Source of the DNA: Mimachlamys varia
Lineage: Eukaryota > Mollusca > Bivalvia > Pectinida > Pectinidae
DNA length: 64,000 bases
Direction of reading: 5' to 3'
Assembly: GCA_947623455.1 (NCBI GenBank)
Contig: OX392542.1
Span: 6,951,625-7,015,624 of the forward strand
This document shows, piece after piece, positions 43,701 to 56,790 of this stretch. The translations under genes and the position numbers were made by a program. Under the pieces are notes generated by a model. It was not told the DNA's origin, searched no databases, and was given only the letters and a program-made list of their open reading frames with translations. Position 1 is the first letter of the stretch. Every line of letters starts with the position of its first letter.

Positions 43701-46700
43701 TATCTGGACACAATACCCCACTAACTTACAGGAGTTGTATGGTTGTATATCCTGCCTACAATGGTATATACATATGTAAACAGAAACTTATGTACATTAC
43801 AACGCGGACTCCATGCCAATCATATCATTTGCCAAAAACACAATGAGAAATAGTCAACGTCTTTCTGATTGTAGCAACCGAACAAACTCTGCAGATGCAA
43901 ACTTCGTCTTTCGTTATTGGTACTTAATTGATGTATCTTGATATATCTATTGATTTATTTCTCAAGCGAGTTATTTCCCTTGAGCTTTTTCCGGAATATT
44001 TTAAATTTTCGCTTAATTATATTTGCTCAAAACCCTAGACCAAGTCCAATTAGTATGATTTAGTCCCTAGAATAATACAATACTGTTCAAAACATTGTAG
44101 AATAATACAATACTGTTCAAAACATTGTAGAATAATACAATACTGTTCAAAACATTGTAGAATAATACAATACTGTTCAAAACATTGTAGAATAATACAA
44201 TACTGTTCAAAACATTGTAGAATAATACAATACTGTACAAAACATTGCTTACACTTCACAACAGCCCATTCATAAAACAAAACTGTCCATGATAACTCCA
44301 GTTCCCCAGAGAGTCCAATTGACCAGTTTTTGTCACTAAAATATGTAAATAACGTATAACATACTGCCTACTCTTCATATTCCGCAACCTTACAACAGAC
44401 AAAAGCCTGCTGATAGGGATAATCGAACACATTTAACAAAATAACTTTAACCGCAGGCCACCAACAATCAGAACACATTACACTTTATATAAACGGCGAA
44501 ATCTCATACAAGACAATATTGTATGATCCAACGTTTTTAACACTGTCAGGAAAAAAACAGGCCAAACAACTTTACCCCAGTGAAGTGAGATACCGACACC
44601 TTGGCGACTACATTAGATCCCTTTTCTCCGAATAGACAAGATCATGCAAATATTTAAAAGTTAAACTATGTAGAAATGTTAAAATCGCTAAAAATCTAAA
44701 AGAAATAAAGTGAGTGTACAACATACATCTTTAGTTGTTTACCTATAATTGTATGATGTTTAAATACCCATTGACATTATGTTCATATTGTATAACCTAC
44801 TTGGATTATTCTCGTTAACCCAGACTGTTGGACTGGGCATGGGAAGGATTTGTCCAGCGTTGAACTCGTTGACCAGTCTGTAGATCTCGGTATAGTCCGG
44901 TTGTGTATACACGGTACCCATCTCGTGCGGAACACCCCTGTGGTACACAGTCCTCGACTTTCCACCAATGTAACGGTTCTTTTCAAATACAGTCACGTTC
45001 GTGTAACCATCTTTCTGGAAAGATCACATCACAGTTTCGTTAATGATAACGTTTATTTGAAATGCATTTATTTACTATACTGCAGAGGTGGATGGGTGTT
45101 GTTGTTCAGGAATTACATATTTATTCAGATTTGTAATATATTTTCATTATTTTGTTTTTGTTAATGGTAATTAATACAATACAACTCCACTTGTGTCGAA
45201 ATGACTTAACACACAGATATAATTATCCAAGATTTTTCGCCCTCAAACATTCTCAATCAGGATTTTGACAGTGATAATCTGATTGCCAGTTGCAAAAGAT
45301 CACCAGGACCCGATTGCAGATCATATGCATGCGGACAGAAACGAAACGACAATGGATCTGTATTTCAGTCGGATTAAAGAGTATCAATAGTCCTACACAC
45401 AATGAATGTTACAATTAACATAACCAGCGTTATGACACGTAACGACAAATGCTGTTACTGTTTATTATATTAAACAAAACAGAGCGTCTAGTTCAGCAAG
45501 TGAAGATACTGGTAAGCCTATAACAGGCACAACTAATCCAATTACGTGGCTTCTTATGTCAAATAAAAATGACTAAGCAGCATACATGTATTCAAGCAGC
45601 TAAGTGATAAGTCTCACTGGCTGAGAAACACAAAATGTTCTCAGAGTTACTCATGATGAATACGCACGAAAGTCACATCGCGTCTGTTTATATAACTATA
45701 ATTCTTTGTTACATCAATGGCAATTTGGCTGTTTTGATTCAAAGACATGCATTGTGTAGACTGTAAGCCTCTTAAGGGTATTAAACCGACATAAAAACCT
45801 TGCAACATTGTTACAGAAAAGTACTTGTTACACTTATGTCAGTCGGTATAGAATGTAGTAATCTAGCTTCTGCTTATCATCAAAAGATTAAACCCTCATA
45901 GTCTAGAGTTAATGAAAATAGTAAGAGTGTTCCAACTATATCCTGGATATCACATACTGTTAACATTTTCATTTCAGAACAAGTACATTTTATATGACAT
46001 CAGTTTCAAACGTTATCGTTTTTATAATTGAATGCGTCAAGAAAACATGAAATTGGAAACAATATGCAATGACTGTACTTAGTGATGATTGAACAATGTG
46101 TTTCAAGGGACAATTTATAGAAGTTCCTTATGTTTCACAATATTGCCAAATATTGCATTAAAATGTAGTTATGTACTCATTTGACCTCAAGAGCATGCGC
46201 AAACCTGTCTCTTGGATGCAAATGAAAATGACTTCCAAACCCAAGTGTAGAGCTATCAAGACGGCTACACTGATCTCTGAACGTTTCAAACGTACAATCT
46301 GTTTATGGTTGTTTACAGGACACGCATTTGCACTGTTCATTTGTTCGCGCCTGGGTGCGCGGTTATTTCGCGCTACATTTTATGTCGCCATTTTTGGTGC
46401 GGGTTTTTCCAATAATTGTTATAGATTTTACCTACATGGTTTATAATTATCAAGTACTCACACATGCATATTCCATTCTAGTTAATTTTAATAAAAACTT
46501 GTGTCGACTAAATTGTCCCTTTAATACGTGAAAAAAAATGTTTAAGATATATACGCCTACATTATTAAAGTTCTTTGTTATTGCAATAATGCGGAATTAA
46601 TCATTTTTACTACATAATGCATTTGATTTTCCTTAACTATACACATCAGCTATATTTTGCACCATTTACTAGTGAAATGGACTATTGCACGGCTAAAATG

Positions 46701-49700
46701 ACGATTGCATGGTCACGTGCGAACTATTGAACACCGCGTGATGTTTCCTTCCCTTTTAAGCGTCAAAGTCAGTCAGATGTCAATGCTGCCTCAGATGTCA
46801 ATGCTGCGAGACAACAGGATTTCTACAGGAAAGTTGAGAGTTGGAGTCGCCAATGAATACGGATGGATATTTTTTGTTATTACTCTGATAATCGAATATT
46901 GACCTTTTTATATTTTTACAAGCCAGAGTTCCCGCGATACATTATAAAATTGATCTATTATCATGTAAAAACGTTTTAATAAAATAAACAATTTCACTTA
47001 TTCAAAGTGTGTTTTAGTGATTATGTAATAAAACAAGTCTATCGTGGATGTCAGTGCAATAGTCCAGAATATTTGACCTACGGTACTGGTAATCGACATA
47101 TGCTCTATTGCACTCGGCCTTCGGCCTCGTGGAATAGAACATCGGTCACTTACCAGTCAAATATTCTGGACTATTGCACTCATACCCATGATATATTTGT
47201 ATAATATTCCATTGAAGAAGCTACAAAGCAGAACCTATATTACTCTCTATATATATATCAACTTGCAGTGGTCTAAAACTATCTACTTTAACACAAGTAC
47301 ATGTAAGATCTTTATTAAAGTACATGCTAACCAACCTTAAGTTTATAAGCCATGTGGATTCCTGAGGGTCCTGCACCAATGATGGCTATTCTGTCCTGCT
47401 TTGATTTAGGTCCTTTGATCTTTGGGAATGGTGTTGGGGTACACTTTATACTGGAGATCTGGACCTGTTCTGTATAAAATCACAAGAGAAGATATAGAGT
47501 TCAGAATCTATAATATATAGAGCGTTTTGGCTCGGAATAAACTATGTTAAATAAACTGATAATGCCATTGTTACTGGATAATTACTTTCAAATACCATTA
47601 ATACGAATGTATTAGAATAAAATAGTTTAATACTTAGTGAAAATACAGAAAGATAGAAAGAAAGAGATCCTGAGACACAGATATAGGTTAGAAACTTTGT
47701 TTTAATAATCAAAGGATGCAAGCAACAGTTTTATTTTGTAGTTCAAGACAACCCACAAACGATAACCGATACGTAAATAACAGTGCGGTAATTGATTGAA
47801 GGTGTGTGTCGTGAAAACAAAACGTCATGAGTCAATGAACATGTCCAGTAAAGATGAACCTAACACAAGCACATTTGCTCCACCTAAATTTTCTTAAATT
47901 TTGCGGACAAATAATTCCTCTAGCTAGATCTTTCATCAGAAATATATAGCAAATAATATTTTTTGAAAGGAAAACAATTGGGATTAATTGGCAAAAAAAA
48001 ATATTCTGTTTTTAACAGTTCTTTTAGATCTATGTTTTAACAGTTCTTTTAGATCTCTGATTTAAACAGTTCTTTTAGATCTCTGTTTTTAACAGTTCTT
48101 TTAGATCTCTGTTGTGGTATTGTCAAATGAAAAATTGGGGTTACTGAGCATTTTCCTACATGGGTTTTTAAGGGAAAATACAGAAGACTTCGGAAACAGG
48201 CAGAACCTATTCCCTTAACTCATTCACCCCGGAATCGTCATAGTGAACTATCCCAAGCTTTAAATTTGAAGGTTCAAATGTGTCCGTAGAGTAAATGAAG
48301 TCAAAGCAGGATCGAGGACGTAACGCAAAAACATAGGAAAACATATAATAGATTCACATATATAAACATATGACAGATTCACATATATATTCAAAAAACT
48401 TGAAACCGGATTTCAACTTTTTAAATATCATATAAATTGAAATGTCAAATAGCAGGAATGCGTGGTAAAATGTGTGAGTCATACGGGAAATTCTGACATT
48501 TTCCCCTTTCATCTTAATTCGTGTAAATGAGCACGTACAAATCAGATATGACCATTAACTAAGTGTGAGATGTCAAAGAATTGTAAAGGTATTCAGCCCT
48601 ACATGTAAGGCGTAAGAATTCTACCTGCTGCCCCCATTGCATGGTTTGTAAAATGCGATTAAATTTGGGACCATATTTGCTCACCTCTTTTTACAACAGT
48701 ATTGATATGTGATGAAGGTTATGGGTTTATTTCCCTTGGTCAAGACAAAATGGGAGTCTATAACATAATTGTATTTCCGAACTGAACATAAAGCAGTTCA
48801 GGGTTACGTTGAGCAGTACAGGGTTACGTTGAGCAGTACAGGGTTACGTTTAGCAGTGCAGGGTTACGTTTAGTAGTACAGAGTTACGTTGAGCAGTACA
48901 GGGTTACGTTGAGCAGTACAGTGTTACGTTGAGCAGTACAGGGTTACGTTGAGCAATACAGGGTTACGTTGAGCAGTACAGGGGTACGTTGAGCAGTACA
49001 GGGGTACGTTTAGCAGTACAGGGTTACGTTTAGCAGTGTAGGGTTACGTTTAGTAGTACAGAGTTACGTTGAGCAATACAGGGTTACGTTGAGCAGTACA
49101 GGGGTACGTTTAGTAGTACAGGGTTACGTTGAGCAATACAGGGTTACGTTGAGCAGTACAGGGGTACGTTTAGTAGTACAGGGTTACGTTGAGCAATACA
49201 GGGTTACGTTGAGCAGTACAGGGGTACGTTTAGTAGTACAGGGTTACGTTGAGCAGTACAGGGTTACGTTTAGTAGTACAGGGTTACGTTGAGCAGTACA
49301 GGGTTACGTTTAGTAGTACAGGGTTACGTTGAGCAATACAGGGTTACGTTGAGCAGTACAGGGGTACGTTTAGCAGTACAGGGTTACGTTTAGCAGTGTA
49401 GGGTTACGTTTAGTAGTACAGAGTTACGTTGAGCAATACAGGGTTACGTTGAGCAGTACAGGGGTACGTTTAGTAGTACAGGGTTACGTTGAGCAATACA
49501 GGGTTACGTTGAGCAGTACAGGGGTACGTTTAGTAGTACAGGGTTACGTTGAGCAATACAGGGTTACGTTGAGCAGTACAGGGGTACGTTTAGTAGTACA
49601 GGGTTACGTTGAGCAGTACAGGGTTCCGTCACGTCCTTAAATGATCTGAATAGTAAGGTTTGGTTTGATTTTGTTAATATTAACATAGCCACTATCATTA

Positions 49701-52700
49701 AGGACTTGCCAGGTTTTTGAGGCGGAGGGAGCCCAGGCGTATCCAAAGAAACACCACCGATCTACGGTCATTCTATAGCAACTGTACCGCGTGGGATTCG
49801 AACTCGCAACCCAGAGGTGGAGGGCTAGCGGCAGAATATCGGGACACCTTAACCACGGCTACCGCGGCCTCTCTGTATGTATAGTAAATGCGGTATAATT
49901 GTTACTGGGTTTGTAACCGCTTTGATAACTAAGTATTTACTGTGATTACCATGTTATGGACTCGTAAACATGATAATATTGTACAAATCAGTTCACATTA
50001 TCTCCTCATCTAAGGGCAAACTACCATGTATAGGAAATTAAATGCACTAGCCCTGCCATGTTACTGTTTCCGCTAATGAGTACATTTGTATTATGCGTAA
50101 AATATATTTTTCTGACCTTTTGGGGAAGCAACGTTGGCAACTGTCCATATAAATATACGATCCTGAATGAATGTTGATGTTACACATATAAGGCTATTTA
50201 AACAACAAGTTGCGTACGTGTCTGTCTGACTGCGGGGCTATTGGTGTTCAAGCATGAATAGCTGCAGATGTTGCAACATACTAGAAGACGTGACTCGTAT
50301 TTATCATTCTTCTCCCAACTCTAATCTACAGATGCTATTATTACATACTAATTTAATCTTGTTTGAAACAGGCATTTTCATTGGCTTAAAAAAACGTTAT
50401 CAACCCATAACGTAAAAAATGACGTCGCCGTTTATAGCGTCGCTTTTGATTGGCTGATGGAGCAGCGTAATGATTTGTAAGAGAAAAGAGTCCACCAATA
50501 AAGTTAATTTTCGCAGGGTATAGATTACATTATAAGTATTAACTTGAATCTAGTTTTGTTGTTATGGGGGTATAACACAAAAAAAACCGGAATATACTTC
50601 GCGGTTTAATTCTTTAGAGTACACTCATGTTTTTTGTGTTAAACCGCAACTTTTGCACGGTATTTGCCTCTTCATTTATTTAAGTATTTTAAACTGAGTT
50701 ACGTAGGCTTGCAATATGCTAAAGTTTTTTCAATACTATATGCATATGTATTTTATATATATATTTAAATGTTTGGTTATGTTATTTGCAGCTCAATTCA
50801 CATAATATTATTGAATGTAAAATGCAATAAAATGAATCGAACTGTAATTATTTAAGTTTAAACATCAGCCTCATTCTTACGAGTAACGAAATCATCGGGA
50901 ATATAAATTTGGCCACAGAATTAAAATGAAATGTTTCACATACAGGTAGAACAGATTGTGAAGGCATGTATACCACATATCATCACGGTACAAAACGCAT
51001 CATACGCGGCAGTTATGATAAAGAATGGAAACAATAACAATTGAAAATGAAAGGAAATTATAAAAGTGATAACAATGAGGAATGGACTGAAACTAAATAG
51101 GTAATAACATGGGAAAATGAAATGGATTTTCATAGCTAATAACAAAGAAAAATGAAAGGAAATCATAAAAGTGATAACAATGAGGAATGGACTAAAACTA
51201 AATAGGTAATAACATGGGAAAATGAAATGGATTTTCATAGCTAATAACAAAGAAAAATGAAAGGAAATTATAAAAGTGATAACAATGAGGAATGGACTAA
51301 AACTAAATAGGTAATAACATGGGAAAATGAAATGGATTTTCATAGCTAATAACAAAGAAAAATGAAAGGAAATCATAAAAGTAATAACAAGGAAGATTGG
51401 AAAGAACTTATATAGGTGATAACAAGGGAAAAACAAATTAATTGTTATAGCTAATAACAATGGAAAAGGAAATAACATAATACAAGTAATAACAAGGAGG
51501 ATTGAAATGAAAGTATACAGCTAATATAAAGAGACAATGTAATAAACTTGTATAGGTGATACCAAGAGAAAATGAGGTGAATTTATATATAATTGAAACC
51601 ATTTGTATAATAAAGGCTGAATACAATTTCGAAATATTTTTTAAAACGCCTACCAAAGATAAAAGTAGGTCAAGTATGTTGAAATAGTGGCCACTTGTCA
51701 AACCGGTGATACATCATTTTATAGATAGGGATGTGTGCCAACTCTCTTCACAAACCCCACGTTTAGCTGTTGTAAATAGGCAGTCATTTGTGACCTCGAA
51801 TAAAAGGGATACATAAACTTGTTTTTCCTTTTTAGGACATGACTAGTATGGTTTTATGCCCCTGTCAGCTACTTTTGTTACAATGTAGTAAAACTTGATG
51901 GAATGTGAAATGGTCTATTATGAACACCAGCTGTGTAGTTTACAACGAATAAATCTTATTTCTGATATATAGTACTTAAGTTTCATTATTCACTAAAGTT
52001 CTTTTACTTAACTTACGTCATTAAAATCTAACATATATATGTATAGTATTTCAGTGTCATTATTAATGCCAGTTCCATTCTTCTAATCAATAACACTGAG
52101 TAACTCGAACTGATCCTACCTCGTTAAAGTCTTAAACTATGAACATTACTATTTGTTATAAACAGTGTTACTATCGATTTACCAATAATGCTACACATTC
52201 ATATACGACATCTGTATGTAATTCAAGTAAAATGTTTGTTGTATTTTTATATTAACTTGCGTTGAAGCACATGTACCAGTCATGTCTGTCAATACCCGCA
52301 TGTGCTTGGCAGACCGAGTATCTGGTTTTGAAAATTACCTTCAACTGTAAACTAAGTAAACCATTAAAAGTCCCAATATTATGAACTATGACGAACAACT
52401 GCCGTGTGTGTACAGATCATTTCTGTGTTCTGTCTTTACAAAACTATATATATTCTGTGTGTGTGAATTAATTATATTACCTGATAATAGTCATGTATAA
52501 ATGTGATTTTGGCATTTTTCTGTGGAAATGTTGGAATGAGTCGTCCTCATTAGTTTCACGATTTATATATGATTATTTTCCATAGGTATAATTAAGTATG
52601 TAAAAGTTGTCATACTTGCGCATATTTATAAATCTGCTATCAAACTTACCTAATACTTGTCTTGTTTCATCAAGGAAGGATAATCCAAAAACATTAAGAC

Positions 52701-52930
52701 TCTGCAAGATATAATCATTTAAGTCATATTATATAGTGTCTAGTAGGTGATATCGACGGTATGTGATCCATATACACATCAACAGAGAAAATACCCTTGA
52801 TCGATAATAACTTTCACAGAATGTCATATTGTGGTTCATACGGAATTCACTTCAGCCATCGTAGTATCATACTTACATGAACACAACACACTGTTAGAAC
52901 ATATGTGGCCGCTGTACGTAGGGTCGCCAT
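40790..52930 (-). CDS. Secreted FAD-dependent oxidoreductase B (5 exons), paralogue of A
   Basis: Exons: 52877-52930, 52650-52701, 47336-47469, 44801-45014, 40790-41943; phases 0,1,0,1 as in paralogue A; 535 residues. Exon 1 is a signal peptide (MATLRTAATYVLTVCCVH). Residues ~62-72 are the FAD-binding motif (RIAIIGAGPSG), followed by VTVFEKNRYIGGKSRT and RGVPHEMGTVY. The C-terminal IWYIGSSVSFES matches A. Conserved blocks common to both include MTAQGYGHMDE/MQGYGHVDE, KILSKGFQFLWEE, RDSYSSLN and DMASGILWDI. The large final exon is one open block. The donor of exon 3 is gttggt, less typical than the others. Introns of 0.18, 5.2, 2.3 and 2.9 kb are filled with minisatellites, a SINE and a hairpin element but no hammerhead unit. 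Function: a secreted flavin oxidoreductase; substrate not inferable. Confidence 0.87.
42085..42620. repeat. GC/AT alternating 21-25 bp minisatellite, ~22 copies
   Basis: Units of ctgacggccgccaattaatt with at or atag connectors alternate between two lengths. Each unit keeps two to three CpG sites while neighbouring sequence is CpG-poor. Located in intron 4 of oxidoreductase B about 150 bp from the exon 5 acceptor. Confidence 0.95.
42621..44069. other. Oxidoreductase B intron 4, nothing recognised
   Basis: No exon-like or repeat structure is visible between the two intronic minisatellites. Confidence 0.5.
44070..44250. repeat. 30-bp minisatellite, 6 copies
   Basis: Units of aataatacaatactgttcaa plus aacattgtag are almost identical, implying recent expansion. 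Located in intron 4 of oxidoreductase B. The antisense open frame of ten-residue repeats (CIILQCFEQY) is a by-product. Confidence 0.95.
45015..47335. other. Oxidoreductase B intron 3
   Basis: No further exon is found. The segment 46290-46400 is relatively GC-rich (ttcgcgcctgggtgcgcgg) and resembles dispersed repeats; a second copy is not in the window. A hairpin element at 47045-47180 is listed separately. Confidence 0.45.
47045..47182. repeat. Hairpin (foldback) element
   Basis: gtgcaatagtccagaatatt at the left pairs with its exact complement at the right. Inner arms cggtactggtaatcg and cggtcacttaccag pair with mismatches. The centre tcggccttcggcctcg is itself a palindrome. The whole stretch can fold into one long imperfect hairpin close to the exon 3 donor of oxidoreductase B. 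Confidence 0.85.
47995..48115. repeat. ~25-bp tandem repeat, 4 copies
   Basis: Units of tttaacagttcttttagatc and tctgt are repeated four times in intron 2 of oxidoreductase B. Confidence 0.9.
48790..49630. repeat. 20-bp minisatellite, ~42 copies
   Basis: Units of gagcagtacagggttacgtt with variants (tagtag, caataca, ggggtac). A block of variants recurs (about 48980-49100 and 49320-49460), evidence of segmental duplication. In intron 2 of oxidoreductase B. Open frames across it are repeats only. Confidence 0.95.
49655..49875 (-). mobile_element. tRNA-derived SINE
   Basis: On the minus strand the 5' end has a tRNA-like A box (tagccgtggttaagg) and, 45-50 bases on, a B box (gagttcgaatccc). After a body come the conserved tail phrases cctggcaagtccttaatga and ggctatgttaat. 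The same tail occurs at 3655-3790 and 28675-28740. A separate bit cacgtccttaaatgatc at 49629-49645 on the plus strand may be another tail remnant. It sits in intron 2 of oxidoreductase B, in sense direction. Confidence 0.8.
50380..50860. repeat. Dispersed repeat; right part shared with 36600-36740
   Basis: The right part (50705-50850) matches the 36600-36740 copy. The left part with tgacgtcgccg and gattggctgatgg probably belongs to the same element but is not in the other copy. Confidence 0.6.
51040..51520. repeat. 105-bp tandem repeat made of ~26-bp subunits
   Basis: aatggacta-aaactaaatagg starts at 51081, 51186 and 51291, exactly 105 bp apart. Within each unit the motif taataaca-ggaaaatgaaa recurs about every 26 bp, so it is a hierarchical repeat. 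The antisense 180-residue frame is a by-product. Confidence 0.9.
51521..52649. other. Oxidoreductase B intron 2, left of exon 2
   Basis: AT-rich; no exon, repeat or element recognised apart from decaying subunits of the 105-bp array up to about 51600. Confidence 0.5.
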
Positions 52931-52976
52931 ACCTATGCTATACTCGTCGTGATCCTTACTGACTCGAACGCGCTCT

Positions 52977-52989
52977 ATTTATATTTATA
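52977..52989 (-). promoter_or_regulatory. TATA box of oxidoreductase B
   Basis: The minus strand reads TATAAATATAAAT about 50 bases upstream of the ATG at 52930, leaving room for a short 5' leader. This is the best promoter element in the window. Confidence 0.65.
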
Positions 52990-52999
52990 GACAACCACG

Positions 53000-53752
53000 C
53001 CCACTAGTTACAATGCGCCTACGTAGGTAAACACGCTTTCGGCAGAAATGTAATTTTAGCAGCCCATTAAACAGGGCATGTCATAGGGGGGATCGAAACT
53101 GAAAGATATATTGTGTCACAATCGTTTAAATATTTACATTAAAATATGGTAGCTCAGGTTTAAAATATTTGCTAGTGTCTCACCTGTAACGAGGCTGCAG
53201 TTAACATCCTGACATCATATCTATAAGCTTCAGCAAATAGTGGTCCTACACGGAATTTGTATTAGAGGATTGGATATCATACGATACACGACTTTTCAAA
53301 GAACTTTAACACAATAGTGTTCCCAAAATAACATGACGCGTTTGCTATATCGATTATATTGCACCCATATACGGCCCAACAAATGACCTTACATGCTTTA
53401 AAGTAAACATATGCATGATAGTTATGCAAAATTGTTATCATCTGTCATCTGTCATCGGTGACAGGGGCTCTAAAGTATTTCTTGCCTACTCACCATGATA
53501 CAGAGATAAAATTTCCAAAGTGTGTACAACGTAAAGAGACCCCCGTTTTTATGGTGGTTTGTAATGGTAGCAAATGCGAAATGCAAAAACACGACGACAA
53601 AGGAGGATAACATGAAAATGCAAGGTAGTGAGACTAGTCTCGCCTCTGGACGTCGTGATTTCATTATCATATATTTGCGTTTTCGCTCCCTCGTTGAAGG
53701 TTTACATGTGGTATAATACTAAGAAGCATTATTATGAACAATAAATTACTAA
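53000..53752. other. Upstream flank of oxidoreductase B, nothing else recognised
   Basis: No gene is supported. Overlapping short frames on both strands around 53470-53716 have no recognisable features. A tgtcatctgtcatcgg duplication is near 53443-53458. Confidence 0.4.
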
Positions 53753-53956
53753 ATGGAGCTGAAATCTAGTCTTATCACAGTCCTTACATATACCGCTTTT
53801 GTCTCTGGGACAAATAACTCTACCCAAGGTGCAGTGTGTATTCACTGCATTAATACCAATGTCGAGAATGTGAAACGATTAATTGTTTATGTAATAAAAC
53901 ATACTACCGATCAATTGTGTTGTTGTACAGTAAATAGTACCCAGAGGAAAGCATGA
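53753..53956 (+). CDS. Doubtful small secreted Cys-containing peptide
   Basis: A 67-residue frame begins MELKSSLITVLTYTAFVSG, which could be a weak signal peptide, followed by two N-x-S/T-like sites, CIHC and CCC. There is no recognised domain, no TATA box and no splice partner. It could be an exon of a larger gene or chance. Confidence 0.2.
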   Translation: MELKSSLITVLTYTAFVSGTNNSTQGAVCIHCINTNVENVKRLIVYVIKHTTDQLCCCTVNSTQRKA

Positions 53957-56070
53957 TGTACAACAACCCCTGGTGCACGTCATGCTAATGGTATGTCGTA
54001 ATACACAGTGTATGCCTAGTGCCGAGTCAGGAAGTGAAATACCAATAGTGTTAGCAGACCAGCTGCCAGAGATGTGACACATACCTTTTTATAATGAATC
54101 ACAAATAAAGCTGACTTGAAAAAAAATGTTATAGTTACTATGGCCTGAAAACATTTCAGAGTGTATCATACCATGAGTTTTTAGGGCGAAGCTGTAGTTT
54201 CCGGAAACGAATTATTTTCGAAGGCAGCCGTCAAGTAGCGAAGTGAAAAGATCGGGGGAGGATTTAAGAGCGAGCTTCGAATATCTGATATATATTTGCT
54301 GATATATTTCTCACACATTAAAAAAAATAAAATTCCACGAGGTCATTCAAACTCATTTGCGACAATTCAATCACGATGTCGCGCTGCAAATACCTTAATT
54401 TAGTAGGCTTATCCAGTATTTGCCTAAAAATGGAAATTATTGTGAGGGCGACAGTGTGGAGGCTTATTTAGACATAGACGTTTGAGTTTGGTTTGTGTAT
54501 AGTTTGTTTGAATAGGGTGTACGTTCTAGCTCATTTAATATGATATTTGTTTCAGACTTTTTTCTTAATGACATGGAATACCATTTTTGTTTTTCTTTAA
54601 ATAATTTTTATTTTACCTCGAAAAAAATAGTTTAATATTTTACTGGTACATTGGTGCACGACAATGTGAGAAATTGGTTGTGGAAACGATAAGAGAATAA
54701 GGAAGGGACTTTTTATATTTAGGTCAAAAATGCTACAAGTGTTATTGATTTCGGTTTATGTATGTACATAATCATCCTGGGAGGTTCCTACCTGTTACTG
54801 AGACATTGGACAACAAATGAAATCAAAATTGTATGTATATACAGCAGTGGTAGCTTATCTATGACATCAAAAACATTATCATCCTCTATATCGTTATGTT
54901 CACCTACGTTCGCTACATAGGCGTAGGTGAGCGAAATCCTGCATTTCATGGATGTGGCATTATAATTGCGTAATAAAACTCCATGAAAAGCTGAACTCCA
55001 GTTCTTGTCCTATCTCTAACTTTAAACCTGGTTCCGATGTCGTCATCCTTATTGTTTCACACATTCTACAACCGTGCGTCAGTAACGTAAGAAGTGCGAC
55101 CATATTTTTGTTAGGAGACCCATGTTAACTGTAATCAACGCGTGTCACCTAATAGTGACATTTCACTATATCAATTATGTGTTTGTTTCTGCTTCTTAAT
55201 TTGCGTTGTGTTTTCTTCTTTTGTTTTAGTGAGATTTGAATATATAGTTGGTATTATATTTTAGATATTAATTTTACAAATTATGCTTCATAATTATCAT
55301 TATATGTCACCAAAATGAGGCTAAGATTGAATTAATGCATGCAAATTGTAATGATATCAAAAGTGTACTGATATGAAAATAATTAAAGTTTCAATAACTT
55401 GCAAAGTATGAGAGTACAAGTAATTTTCTCTCCTGTTACTTAAAAACAAATAGCTCAGTGTCGAAGCCACGCTTAAAAATCAATCCGAAGTCATGTTTAC
55501 AGTTAAAAACTAGACCTCTCAGGAGCACTCCTTTATCTCTTTATCTTTGCTGGGTAACGAGGTAGTCTTAAGAGGTCTCGTTTTAATTAGTTTGTTTACA
55601 AGTTGTACATATAAGTTCATTTAGTGACGTCCCCGGTTAAGTTTTAACTTAAAGATCCCTGTCCCACTGCATGTAAAGAACTTAATAGCTAGGACTTCCA
55701 CTATACATATTTCTAACGGTAAACTGATCATGTTTTCGAACTCGCGATCCATTTAGCAAGATTAGGAACCAATATTAGGCCTGTAACGAGGTGGTTTTAA
55801 TTCTATTTTGAGGATAAATGCATCTTAACCAAAGGATATGCTTTCACAAGATCCTCTTGTTAATAAATTGTATGTGTTAATTACAAAATTACATTACAAA
55901 AAAACCGATACAAACAGTCACATAAAATAGTACCACAATTTTTCTTAGACAATAAAACATAAAAATTACCACAGCATTTGTTTCCTTAAGAATATCATAG
56001 AATGTAAAATGATCCTGCAAAGTTGTTTTATCAAAAAAATGGATTTTGTCTAAGACATATGTATACATAA
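53957..56070. other. No supported gene
   Basis: AT-rich intergenic sequence. At 54895-54930 acctacgttcgctacat and gcgtaggtgagcg form a short inverted repeat. No tandem array or element could be defined. Confidence 0.45.
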
Positions 56071-56284
56071 CATGCTAATAATAACAAAACCTAACAATGG
56101 ACCTAGTTATACCCGAATGAAAATATTCGAAATAATTTTTTACTTGATTAGAAGACTATTTGATAAAAGTATGATAGTTTTGACAAACATCAGTTTAAAA
56201 CTTGAAAGTGCATTTATATTGTTCCGTAGACTCTTCTACATTAGCAGCTTACTTGAATCTTCATTGAAACTATTACCAACACGG

Positions 56285-56790
56285 ACAGCTTACTACTTAG
56301 CTTTATGATAAAATATAAAGGTGATATTTTTGATTTTTAGATCGTGAATTTCCTTTTCTTGATATAACCAACCTGCTTCTAAGCATAAGTTGCTTACGCG
56401 TCACAGTTGATTCGTTATTTTAGTTCTTGCTCTAGATACCGAGATTATCGACTGCTGATGAACAAACTTACGGCACAGAGATGCGAGAAATGCAGGCTGA
56501 TGGAGACTATGACAGCCATCATTGAAAGTTACCAGTATCCTTGTATGATATGAAGGTTGACGTTTTTGAATATACTCATTAGTATGGCAACTTGTTGTAA
56601 TTGACAATTATGTTAGAGCTATATCTTTGATGGCGTGACATTTTATTAGATCTGACATGGATTAACATAAATGGTGTCGTCGATGAAGCAGAACGCATAA
56701 CGTGTTCAAGAGTGTCAGTGTTGTCATATTTCGCCCCTAGTTTAATAGATTTTGTTCGGATTATGATTTTGTTGACGTTTCGGTATTCTT
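56285..56790 (+). pseudogene. Reverse-transcriptase element fragment (C-terminal part + 3' tail)
   Basis: The plus strand preserves traces of LYDK, GDIFDF, IVNFPFLDI and SQLIRYFSSCSRYRDYRLLMNKLTAQRC, then CRLMETM, with stops and frame changes. The 3' tail follows (gtcgtcgatgaagcagaa, ttcggattatgattttgttg). Orientation is opposite to the 27663-28540 copy. Confidence 0.7.

Noticed and set aside
49780..49875. A tRNA gene on the minus strand
   Set aside because: A and B boxes are present, but the cloverleaf stems do not form and the sequence runs on into a SINE body and tail shared with other copies.
50936..51478. 180-residue antisense frame rich in Phe/Ile resembling a membrane protein
   Set aside because: It is the translation of the AT-rich 105-bp tandem repeat in intron 2 of oxidoreductase B.
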